DNA of 15,426 bases from Nitrososphaerales archaeon TH526 (lineage in GTDB: Archaea; Thermoproteota; Nitrososphaeria; Nitrososphaerales; Nitrososphaeraceae). The DNA is taken from the NCBI GenBank assembly GCA_014523665.1, contig JAATVR010000398.1, positions 1 through 15,426 on the forward strand. The letters run 5' to 3'. The notes beneath the pieces are model-generated. The model did not search any database and was not told the origin of the DNA. It was given only the letters and a program-made list of their open reading frames with translations. The position numbers and the translations under genes were made by a program. Within the stretch, counting starts at the first letter, position 1, and every line of letters starts with the position of its first letter. Below are positions 1 through 6,661 of this stretch, piece by piece.

Positions 1-57
1 GTATATACATGTCATATAGTGGATTTACAAAAAATATGTTTATGCTGAATCATCGTG

Positions 58-70
58 TAGTATAAGGATA
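58..70 (+). promoter_or_regulatory. Possible TATA-box promoter for the zinc-finger gene
   Basis: The sequence AGTATAAGGAT contains a TATAAG core about 40 bp before the first ATG at 104. An archaeal TATA box places transcription start about 25 bp downstream, which would give a short leader of about 15 nt. This is judged by eye only. The rest of 1-103 shows nothing else recognisable. Confidence 0.35.
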
Positions 71-103
71 GGTACATTCCAGTGATTTTTGTTTTAAGGC
101 ATT

Positions 104-373
104 ATGATAAACCTTTTACACGGGCTAATGGAGGATAAGATTGCTAAGAGTTATGTTACTCATCTCTTAAATCAATTAAAAGCAGATTTGTACACATATA
201 TGCATCCCGAAGACTTGAAGATGATTTGGATATGCCAGGAATGTGATTCACATTTCATTTTTCACGCAGATGTAAGCGATCACAGGGCTCAAACAGGTCA
301 CACCCGAATTACAAAGGTAGATATGATCCTGTCTGATAGTCCTTTTACTTCAAATTACAAGTTTGATAGATAA
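104..373 (+). CDS. Small C2H2 zinc-finger protein
   Basis: An 89-residue protein whose centre reads C-x2-C-x12-H-x5-H (Cys44, Cys47, His60, His66), a classic C2H2 zinc-finger spacing. Such small single-finger proteins are common in thaumarchaea and other archaea and are usually presumed to bind nucleic acid or protein; the specific role here is unknown. There is no signal peptide or membrane segment. The N-terminal 40 residues look helical. An internal ATG at 128 (Met9) is an alternative start giving 81 residues; neither ATG has a strong Shine-Dalgarno sequence, and the first was kept because of its distance from the upstream TATA-like box. The gene is followed by an inverted repeat and then a response-regulator gene on the same strand. 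The zinc-finger reading is fairly secure; function is inference. Confidence 0.72.
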   Translation: MINLLHGLMEDKIAKSYVTHLLNQLKADLYTYMHPEDLKMIWICQECDSHFIFHADVSDHRAQTGHTRITKVDMILSDSPFTSNYKFDR

Positions 374-407
374 AAGATTTCTCATCAGATCATTAGACCT
401 TCTCCCT

Positions 408-425
408 ACCAGCCACGTTGCTGGT
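408..425. repeat. Perfect inverted repeat after the zinc-finger gene
   Basis: ACCAGC, a 6-nt loop CACGTT, then GCTGGT form a perfect 6-bp stem 35 nt after the zinc-finger stop codon. No T-tract follows on the plus strand, so it is a weak terminator candidate; it may be a mRNA 3' end structure or a protein-binding site. The rest of 374-555 holds the promoter-proximal palindrome and TATA-like box listed separately. Confidence 0.4.
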
Positions 426-502
426 CTTGAGCACTTTACAAAGTCAATCGCTCAGGAAAAAGAAATGGCCTAAAACATCATAAGAACCACCCTTGTAAAA
501 GG

Positions 503-514
503 AGATACGTATCT
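503..514. promoter_or_regulatory. 12-bp perfect palindrome, candidate operator
   Basis: AGATACGTATCT is a perfect 12-bp palindrome ending about 12 bp before the AT-rich box that precedes the response-regulator gene. Its position directly upstream of a TATA/BRE region is typical for archaeal regulator sites. Which protein binds it, if any, cannot be told; autoregulation by the neighbouring regulator is only one possibility. Confidence 0.4.
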
Positions 515-525
515 GGCTATTTGAT

Positions 526-536
526 AAAATTAAATA
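526..536 (+). promoter_or_regulatory. TATA-like box of the response-regulator gene
   Basis: AAAATTAAATA is centred about 26 bp before the GTG/ATG start pair at 556/559, the distance expected for a leaderless archaeal transcript. There is no Shine-Dalgarno sequence ahead of the start, which agrees with leaderless translation. Confidence 0.5.
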
Positions 537-555
537 CTAGTAATTTTCTGGAATA

Positions 556-1101
556 GTGATGATCAACAATCTTGATAGGAACTTGCTTCTTAGAATTATG
601 GTTGTTGATGACGAGAAGGACATTCTTAGAATAATTAAGAGAGATCTCGAGTCTCCTCTGTCCTCCTCCTCCTCCTCCTCCTCCGCATCGGAATCGACTC
701 CATCAAATGATTTTGGCATTCCTGAGGTTCGTCAAAATGAAGCGGAGTCACACCACGGCGAATTTGGAGAACACGTTACGAGAAAAGATGGAGATACATT
801 CATGGTTGAAACCTTTACAAACGGCTGGAATGCACTTGAAGCTTTAGATAGCCATCCACACGATTACTATGATCTTGTTCTCACCGATATTCGAATGCCA
901 CGGATGAATGGATTTGAGTTATACCGTAAGATTAAAGAGAAAAATCCCTCCATGAAAATCGTCTTTATCACAGCATTTGAAATTAACAAGGAAGAATTCA
1001 GCAAGGTACTACCATCTATTGATGTAAAGGACTTCATAATAAAGCCGATAAGTATGACAAATCTGAGAATTAAGTTAAAGGAGGTCTTGAAGGGGTATTG
1101 A
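556..1101 (+). CDS. Response-regulator receiver protein with serine-rich insertion
   Basis: A 181-residue stand-alone receiver (REC) domain protein. The fold's signature residues are visible: acidic pair Asp18-Asp19 (VVDDE), phosphoacceptor Asp111 (VLTDIRMP), Thr139 (FITAF) and Lys163 (IIKPIS). There is no output domain, so it probably signals through a partner protein, as CheY-like regulators do. Between helix 1 (ending near Leu31) and strand 2 (starting near Phe82) lies an insertion of about 45 residues, where ordinary receivers have a short loop; it contains Ser36-Ser43 encoded by eight perfect TCC repeats, followed by an acidic and histidine-bearing stretch. The start could be GTG 556 or ATG 559; Met15 at 598 is too close to the first strand. 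The family call is firm; the stimulus, kinase and target are not visible. Confidence 0.92.
   Translation: MMINNLDRNLLLRIMVVDDEKDILRIIKRDLESPLSSSSSSSSASESTPSNDFGIPEVRQNEAESHHGEFGEHVTRKDGDTFMVETFTNGWNALEALDSHPHDYYDLVLTDIRMPRMNGFELYRKIKEKNPSMKIVFITAFEINKEEFSKVLPSIDVKDFIIKPISMTNLRIKLKEVLKGY
661..684 (+). repeat. (TCC)8 trinucleotide microsatellite
   Basis: Eight uninterrupted TCC units encode eight serines inside the receiver domain's insertion. Being a triplet tract, unit gain or loss would change linker length without a frameshift. Confidence 0.97.
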
Positions 1102-1120
1102 ATTGTAGGTTCAGCTATTT

Positions 1121-2542
1121 CTACCGATACTTGTAGTGCTTTTCGAACAAATCCTGTGACTCCCTATACCTAGATCTCTCCACTTCTAACATCTGTTCCA
1201 AAGCTTCATCGGCCTTGAGGATAAGAGGCTTTCCTGACCATTTATTTTCTAACAGGTAGTTGATCCATGCCCTGATGGTGGGGCCCATCCTTCTAGACAA
1301 CGGTTCGAGAAATCCACTTACGATCTCACGTTTCGCAGAATCTAAATCTAGTCCCCTACACATCAAATAATATATTTGGGCCTCATCAAGTTGGGCCACA
1401 GAGGCAGCATGAGTTGCCTTCACTTCATTAGTTTCTATTTCCAGGCCTGGTATCGCATCAGATTTTGCGTCCTTATCCAACAAGATAGCGTGGCCGGCAA
1501 GATAAGATTCTGATGCCTTGGCATCGTTACCTATCTTTATCATACCCTTAAACAAGGATTTTGATTTGTCCCGCATTACAGATTTAACCAAGACTCGACC
1601 TCTGGAATGCCTGCCTATGTGATTCAAATTCGAAGTGATATCAAAAGACTGAGTATTATTACCAAAAATAATCTCAACATCCTCTGCAGAGGACCCGGTA
1701 CCATCCATTATACTATCAACTTTGCACCTAGAAGTTTGACCTCCAAATAGGCCTTGATACCATGACATCTTTGCATCCCGTTCAACCCATGCTTTCTTGT
1801 TCAAGAATGAAATATTGTTTGAATCTAGAGCCTCAAGAGTTATCATCTCCAAATTAGACCCATTTCCAACGTGACATTCAGTTAACTCGAACACGCCCTG
1901 CTGTACGCTTGAAGAGCCGGCAGTGGTAGGAGAATATAGTTCTTGAACTATGGTACATTTCGACCCTTCATCGGCAATAAACAGATTGCGGCTGATAGAA
2001 GATGCAGTATCTTGACTGAGTGCACAGACTAGTCTAATTGGATTTTCGACAATAATATTCTTTGGTACGTAAATAAAGATCCCTGATCTAAAGGCAGACG
2101 ATTCAAGGGCCAAAAATTTATCTACGTCGTGATCGCCGATATGCTTCAGCAAAGCATCCTTAACCTTTCCTTCATGGCTTTTGACTGCCTTTGCAAGGTC
2201 ATCTATGATAATGGCATCTCCTTCTGATCCTATCCCACTTTTATTGAGCTTAACTATCGTCGATCCGACCCTCATCAGCCCGACCTCTCTATCTAGTTCA
2301 CTCATCCTGTCTGCTAAATAATCGGTTGATTCGGATGAGTTTGATTCTGCTGGTAGCTTTATGCGATCAGGATAGAGGTGGTTAGCGTCGGAATATTTGG
2401 AGTACAAAGGCGAGATTTCATTTGGTAGAGATTGGTATTTTGTGAAGTTTTGTTCCCTCATCTGTCTCATCCAATCGGGCTCATCATACAATGACGATAG
2501 GGCACGGATATCCTCCAAGCTCAAAGATAATAGACTTGGCAA
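1121..2542 (-). CDS. sufD: Fe-S cluster assembly protein SufD
   Basis: A 473-residue SufB/SufD-family protein, the scaffold partner of SufB in the SUF iron-sulphur assembly complex (SufBC2D) of the cytoplasm. The C-terminal beta-helix signature is present (ATHAASVAQLDEAQIYYL, residues 376-393), and His378 aligns with the functionally important His360 of E. coli SufD as I recall it. The N-terminus has the motif DEPDWMRQMR (20-29), also seen in SufB next door, showing the two are paralogues. The start is TTG at 2542, preceded by a GGTGA Shine-Dalgarno match 7 nt upstream, with an in-frame stop (TAG, 2555-2557) just beyond, so no earlier start fits. It lies 42 nt after sufB and is surely cotranscribed with it. 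The end converges closely with the response-regulator gene (19 nt apart). Confidence 0.9.
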   Translation of the reverse strand: MPSLLSLSLEDIRALSSLYDEPDWMRQMREQNFTKYQSLPNEISPLYSKYSDANHLYPDRIKLPAESNSSESTDYLADRMSELDREVGLMRVGSTIVKLNKSGIGSEGDAIIIDDLAKAVKSHEGKVKDALLKHIGDHDVDKFLALESSAFRSGIFIYVPKNIIVENPIRLVCALSQDTASSISRNLFIADEGSKCTIVQELYSPTTAGSSSVQQGVFELTECHVGNGSNLEMITLEALDSNNISFLNKKAWVERDAKMSWYQGLFGGQTSRCKVDSIMDGTGSSAEDVEIIFGNNTQSFDITSNLNHIGRHSRGRVLVKSVMRDKSKSLFKGMIKIGNDAKASESYLAGHAILLDKDAKSDAIPGLEIETNEVKATHAASVAQLDEAQIYYLMCRGLDLDSAKREIVSGFLEPLSRRMGPTIRAWINYLLENKWSGKPLILKADEALEQMLEVERSRYRESQDLFEKHYKYR

Positions 2543-2584
2543 ATCTATTTCACCCTATCGCATTATCTACACATAAAATTGTAA

Positions 2585-3985
2585 TTAGCCGACTGACCCT
2601 TCCATTTCGAGCTTGACTAACCTGTTAAGCTCTACTGCATATTCCATCGGTAGCTCTTTTGTGAATGGCTCCATGAATCCTCCAACTATGAGAGACAAGG
2701 CATCTGATTCGGTAAATCCTCTGCTCATTAGGTAGAATATTTGATCATCTCCTATTCTGCCTACGGTCGCCTCATGAGAAATAGTAGCATCCTCTTCATT
2801 TACTTCCACGTAAGGGTAAGTATCTGTCCTAGACGTTTCATCGAGGAGAAGAGCATCACATCGGACGTTTGATCTAACTCCGGTTGCACCTTTGGCCACA
2901 TGTAAGAGCCCCCTATATGTGGTTCTTCCTGTGTCTTTACTGACAGATTTGCTTGTGATTCTGGAGGTAGTGTTAGAGGCCAAGTGTACTGCCTTTGCCC
3001 CAGCATCTTGATGTTGTCCTGCACCAGCAAATGCTACCGATACTATCTCAGCATGGGCATTTCGTCCCAACATGTATACCCCTGGATACTTCATCGTAAG
3101 CTTACTACCTAGGTTGCCATCTATCCACTCGACTGTAGCATTTTCATATGCATATGCCCTTTTTGTCACTAAATTATAAACATCCTTACTCCAATTTTGG
3201 ATTGTAGTGTACCGGATCTTTGCACCCTTCTTCGCTACTAACTCTACAACAGCTGAATGCAATGATTCAGTAGAGTAAACAGGGGCTGTACATCCTTCAA
3301 TATAGTGAACTTCTGCCCCCTCGTCTGCAATTATCAGTGTTCTTTCAAATTGACCGATGTTTTCTGCATTTATTCTGAAGTAAGCCTGCAATGGTAGATC
3401 CACTTTCACATTTGGGGGGACGTAGATAAACGAACCACCTGACCAGACTGCGCTATTTAATGCGGCAAACTTATTGTCTTCTGGGGGGATTATTTTACCA
3501 AAATACTTCCTTAACAGATCTGGATGCTTTTTAATTGCAGTATCAGTATCCACAAACAATACCCCTTGACTAGCTAGATCTTCGCGAAGGTTGTGATATA
3601 CCACTTCTGATTCGTACTGTGCACCTACTCCGGCCAAGAATTTCCTTTCTGCTTCTGGGATTCCTAGTTTCTCGAATGTATTTCGTACTGATTCTGGCAC
3701 ATCTTCCCAACTTTTGCCTTGTTTTTCGGACGCCTTCGCATAATAGAAGATATTCTGGAAGTCAATTTTTGACAGCTTACCGCCCCAATTAGGCATAGGC
3801 TTACTCATGAAAACATCGTAAGAACGGAGCCTAAACTGTTTCATCCATTCCGGTTCGTCTTTCAGCCGACTAATCTCTTCAACAGTTTCTCTAGCGAGCC
3901 CTTTCTTACTCAAATAAACGTACTGATCAATTGAATCTTTAAAGTCATACTTGCTATAGTCCATATTCAGATTTTCAGTAGTCAT
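2585..3985 (-). CDS. sufB: Fe-S cluster assembly protein SufB
   Basis: A 466-residue SufB, the core scaffold on which the SUF system builds Fe-S clusters. The conserved C-terminal block [18 protein letters not shown] (403-420) and [20 protein letters not shown] are diagnostic. By ungapped alignment from memory, the position of E. coli SufB Cys405 is Ser385 here (context [11 protein letters not shown]), as in SufB proteins of the Bacillus type, so another cysteine, possibly Cys376 (VRCDALLL), may be used. The N-terminal [10 protein letters not shown] motif (43-52) matches SufD. ATG start at 3985, supported by a TATA box 26-35 bp upstream. sufD follows. The ATPase gene sufC and a cysteine desulfurase are not in this window. 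Confidence 0.95.
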   Translation of the reverse strand: MTTENLNMDYSKYDFKDSIDQYVYLSKKGLARETVEEISRLKDEPEWMKQFRLRSYDVFMSKPMPNWGGKLSKIDFQNIFYYAKASEKQGKSWEDVPESVRNTFEKLGIPEAERKFLAGVGAQYESEVVYHNLREDLASQGVLFVDTDTAIKKHPDLLRKYFGKIIPPEDNKFAALNSAVWSGGSFIYVPPNVKVDLPLQAYFRINAENIGQFERTLIIADEGAEVHYIEGCTAPVYSTESLHSAVVELVAKKGAKIRYTTIQNWSKDVYNLVTKRAYAYENATVEWIDGNLGSKLTMKYPGVYMLGRNAHAEIVSVAFAGAGQHQDAGAKAVHLASNTTSRITSKSVSKDTGRTTYRGLLHVAKGATGVRSNVRCDALLLDETSRTDTYPYVEVNEEDATISHEATVGRIGDDQIFYLMSRGFTESDALSLIVGGFMEPFTKELPMEYAVELNRLVKLEMEGSVG

Positions 3986-3993
3986 ATAGTTTT

Positions 3994-4006
3994 ATAACGC
4001 CGTTAT
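3994..4006. promoter_or_regulatory. Palindromic operator candidate in the sufB promoter
   Basis: ATAACG-C-CGTTAT is a perfect 6-bp inverted repeat with a 1-nt centre, lying between the TATA box (4011-4020) and the sufB ATG (3983-3985). A protein bound here would sit over the transcription start and block it, the usual layout of an archaeal repressor site. An iron or redox regulator would be the obvious guess, but nothing in the sequence names it. Confidence 0.5.
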
Positions 4007-4010
4007 TTCT

Positions 4011-4020
4011 TATATATATT
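4011..4020 (-). promoter_or_regulatory. TATA box of sufBD
   Basis: Read on the minus strand this is AATATATATA followed by AG, a near-ideal archaeal TATA box about 30 bp before the sufB ATG. The spacing predicts a leaderless or very short-leader mRNA. Another short inverted repeat (TCAGA-7-TCTGA, 4041-4057) lies 20 bp further upstream and might be part of the promoter or of the 3' end of the preceding hem operon. Confidence 0.65.
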
Positions 4021-4150
4021 TTGTCAAATTAGGAAATAATTCAGAGCAAATTTCTGATGAAAATAGATAGCTAGTGACGACCTGCCTAGCCCCAAATCAA
4101 TTAGTCTACAATGCTATATATGAATTCAGATGTGTTGCCTCTGGCTTTTA

Positions 4151-4963
4151 TCAGATTAGTTTTGATGCTTCTACTATGCCGTGAAGGGTATGCTCTACTG
4201 CCTCAATGATTGGACCCGAGGTATGTTTCTTTAACTCATTGGTTGTCTTATGTCCAATTGAGATTAAACCACTCACATGCCTAAGGTAGTTCAATTCATC
4301 ACGAGCTACTTCCCTTTCTACGATCTGAAATAAGCCTCTTACCGATGAAGGGCTTGTAAAACCAACGGCATTTACCCTCCTCTCTCTTAATAGATTAAAA
4401 AACCGCTTCCATTCACAGTCAACCGTTGAATTAGTAGCTATATCATAAAGAGGAAATTGGTCCACAATAAGGCCCAGATTTGAGAGGGAAAGCACAATTT
4501 TACTGTCTCCGAGCTGACTTCTAGGTATGACGATTCTGTGCATCTGGCCCTTGTAACTGGAAAGACGCTCAATCAATCCGTGGGTATTGAACATTTCAGG
4601 TACTATTACTGAATCGATCCCATAGTGTGAGAGCTTTTCTCTGGTTCTTGGACCAATACAAAAAATTCTAATCGAACGTAGCTTAGATGCTAGGGTTAAC
4701 GTGTTTCCAGTGCTATAGGCATTTTTCATGAGGATGTCTACTGCATTTACGCTTAGAAAAACACAAGCTTCATAGCTATTTTGAATAATCCGTGAGACTA
4801 TTCGCTCTAATTCAAGATAGGGCTTAGGAAAAATGACTATGGATTTAAGAAAAATGACAGTCCATCCATAATTCTCCATAGTCTTCTTGAAATCTGCCGA
4901 TGATGATAATTCTCGTGTAATTGCAAAGACTCTCATAGCTTTGTGGTCCCCAGACTTAACCAT
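4151..4963 (-). CDS. hemD: Uroporphyrinogen-III synthase HemD
   Basis: A 270-residue HemD-type protein that closes hydroxymethylbilane with D-ring inversion to give uroporphyrinogen III. HemD is poorly conserved, but several family marks are visible: FLSVNAV (69-75), IGPRT (103-107), the PLYDI strand (171-175), FTSPSSVRGLF (202-212) and SIGHKTTNEL near 235-244, fitting the two-lobed fold. The start ATG at 4963 overlaps the end of cobA by 8 nt, which suggests translational coupling; Met10 at 4936 (MRVFAITREL) is an alternative that fits the first beta strand better. It is the last gene of the tetrapyrrole operon. About 165 nt separate it from sufB. Position directly after hemC and cobA makes the assignment secure. 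Confidence 0.88.
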   Translation of the reverse strand: MVKSGDHKAMRVFAITRELSSSADFKKTMENYGWTVIFLKSIVIFPKPYLELERIVSRIIQNSYEACVFLSVNAVDILMKNAYSTGNTLTLASKLRSIRIFCIGPRTREKLSHYGIDSVIVPEMFNTHGLIERLSSYKGQMHRIVIPRSQLGDSKIVLSLSNLGLIVDQFPLYDIATNSTVDCEWKRFFNLLRERRVNAVGFTSPSSVRGLFQIVEREVARDELNYLRHVSGLISIGHKTTNELKKHTSGPIIEAVEHTLHGIVEASKLI

Positions 4964-5750
4964 TGGGATATAGCCATGCTAGGCGTTCGGATAAGGAGAC
5001 GACGCGTCCCACTACTATCACTGCCGGAGAAGTCACCTTGTATCTTGCAACCTTTCTCAAAATAGTGTTCAGGTTTCCTACTATCACTCTCTGATCTATC
5101 ATAGTCCCTCTTTCAACAATTGCTACTCGGGTAGTTCCTTTCAAACCACCTGCTCGCAAGCTCTGAACAATTTCTTTAATTCTATCTACACCCATCAACA
5201 CGACTATTGTATCAACAGCAGAGGCCACAGCTTTCAAGTTTACACCTAAATGTCCCTTCCTTTCATCTTCGTGGCCAGTAATGAATGCGACTGATGACGA
5301 ATAGCTCCTGTGGGTGAGAGGGATGCCTGCATATGCTGGAGCTGCAATCGCTGAAGAAATACCAGGTATAATTTCAAATTGGATGTCATGTCTGCGTAAA
5401 TATTCTGCCTCTTCTCCTCCTCTTCCAAAAATCAATGGGTCCCCGCCCTTAAGTCGCAAAACGCTTTTTCCTTTTCGAGCATAAGTCAGCATAAGCGCGT
5501 TTGTTCTTGACTGATGTGTAGATGTGGCTTTGCCAGATTCCCTACCAACATAGATTTTTTTTATCGTCGAGGGAATCTTATCTACCAGCTTCTCGCTAAC
5601 TAGTCTGTCGTAAAGCACTACGTCACACTTCGTAAGAAGTCTGTATCCTTTAACGGAGATTAACCCTGGATCTCCAGGACCTGCCCCGCAAATAAACACC
5701 TTTGCAGAATTCAAACTAGTTCGTTCCAATTCTTTAAAGCTGATTCCCAA
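4956..5750 (-). CDS. cobA: Uroporphyrinogen-III C-methyltransferase (SUMT)
   Basis: SAM-dependent enzyme that adds methyl groups at C-2 and C-7 of uroporphyrinogen III to give precorrin-2, the branch point toward siroheme, cobalamin and archaeal haem. The SUMT motifs are clear: GAGPGDPG (22-29), LRLKGGDPLIFGRGGEE (98-114) and GISSAIAAPAYAGIPLTHR (130-148). As drawn from ATG 5750 (264 residues) it overlaps hemC by 40 nt. A TTG at 5714 (codon 13) would give a protein beginning NSAKVFICGAGPGDPG after the initiator, the usual distance to the glycine motif, and would overlap the hemC TGA as TTGA; I think this shorter form of 252 residues is the likelier one. It covers only the methylase, not a CysG-type fusion; the dehydrogenase step is supplied by the separate first gene of the operon. 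Confidence 0.95.
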   Translation of the reverse strand: MGISFKELERTSLNSAKVFICGAGPGDPGLISVKGYRLLTKCDVVLYDRLVSEKLVDKIPSTIKKIYVGRESGKATSTHQSRTNALMLTYARKGKSVLRLKGGDPLIFGRGGEEAEYLRRHDIQFEIIPGISSAIAAPAYAGIPLTHRSYSSSVAFITGHEDERKGHLGVNLKAVASAVDTIVVLMGVDRIKEIVQSLRAGGLKGTTRVAIVERGTMIDQRVIVGNLNTILRKVARYKVTSPAVIVVGRVVSLSERLAWLYPNG

Positions 5751-6661
5751 CTTTGAGAAAAGTCCTTGACACCCTCATCCAATAATCGTTTTCCCGCCCT
5801 GATTCCTATGCTAACTGCTTCCTCAATTCGTCCTTTTTCGGTGACAACGATCTGATCTGAACCGTCAGCCGAAAATGCTTTTGCAACAAGAGTCAGCCGG
5901 CTGGGATTCTTGTTGGATAAAGCTACAACCCCAATAGGGAATTTACAACCTCCTTCAACTACCGTCAAGACATTCCTTTCGGCCTCCAATTCGGCCCGAG
6001 ATCGAGGGTGTTCAGCCAATTTCAAATATTCTAACAAATCCGGTCTATCCTTCCTGCAGATAATGGCCAATGCCCCTTGTCCGGCAGCAGGGACAAAATC
6101 CACAATATTAAACCGCTCCGTTATGTACTTGGTTAAGCCCAATCGATCTAGCCCGGCCTGCGCTAAAACAATAGCGTCATACACGCCTGTCTCAACCTTT
6201 TTTATTCTGGTATCTATATTTCCACGTATCGGTTTTACCTTTAACTCAGGTCTCATTCTCAATAGCTGGACTGCTCTCCTTAAGCTACTGGTCCCAACCA
6301 CGGCTCCGGATGGTAGTTCGTTCAATTTCAATCCATCACGATGTATCAAAATATCATTGATCGCAGACCTAATTGGTACTGAGGCCAGAGTGAGATCCGA
6401 GAAGAGCTCAGTTGGTACATCCTTTGCGCTGTGGACCGCGAAATCTGCGTACCCGTCAATTACTGCTTGATCTATCTCCCTCTCAAATATGCCTTTCCTA
6501 TCGAAGGTATAGAGTGGTCGTACGTCTAAATCTCCTGAGGAATTAATTTCAAGAATATTGATATGGATTTGCCTATTGCTTATCTTTAACAGGTCAATCA
6601 CAGATTTGGTCTGTTCTAACGCCAGCCTGCTACGTCTAGTTCCTACCTTATAGTTTCTCAT
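5711..6661 (-). CDS. hemC: Porphobilinogen deaminase (hydroxymethylbilane synthase)
   Basis: A 316-residue HemC that polymerises four porphobilinogens into hydroxymethylbilane on a dipyrromethane cofactor. Seen directly: GTRRSRLAL (7-15), FAVHSAKDVPTEL (74-86) with catalytic Asp81, SSLRRAVQLL (125-134), RGNIDTR (146-152), and VVEGGCKFPIGV (234-245) with Cys239 as the cofactor attachment residue. Length is normal for the family. ATG start at 6661 overlaps the hemL stop as ATGA, a strong sign of translational coupling. It hands its product to HemD two genes downstream. No odd features. Confidence 0.97.
   Translation of the reverse strand: MRNYKVGTRRSRLALEQTKSVIDLLKISNRQIHINILEINSSGDLDVRPLYTFDRKGIFEREIDQAVIDGYADFAVHSAKDVPTELFSDLTLASVPIRSAINDILIHRDGLKLNELPSGAVVGTSSLRRAVQLLRMRPELKVKPIRGNIDTRIKKVETGVYDAIVLAQAGLDRLGLTKYITERFNIVDFVPAAGQGALAIICRKDRPDLLEYLKLAEHPRSRAELEAERNVLTVVEGGCKFPIGVVALSNKNPSRLTLVAKAFSADGSDQIVVTEKGRIEEAVSIGIRAGKRLLDEGVKDFSQSWESALKNWNELV

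Noticed and set aside
374..555. Possible tRNA or small RNA after the zinc-finger gene
   Set aside because: No cloverleaf, T-loop consensus or CCA-adjacent acceptor stem could be found; only an isolated 6-bp hairpin.
537..719. Minus-strand frame with a polyglutamate-like run
   Set aside because: The Glu run is only the reverse reading of the TCC repeat; the plus-strand receiver domain explains the region.
4041..4057. TCAGA-7-TCTGA inverted repeat as terminator of the hem operon
   Set aside because: Only 5 bp with a weak T-rich tail; mentioned with the sufB promoter but not strong enough to call a terminator.
5910..6470. Open frame of 186 codons on the plus strand
   Set aside because: It is fully antisense to hemC, has no recognisable motif, and hemC has all its catalytic residues.
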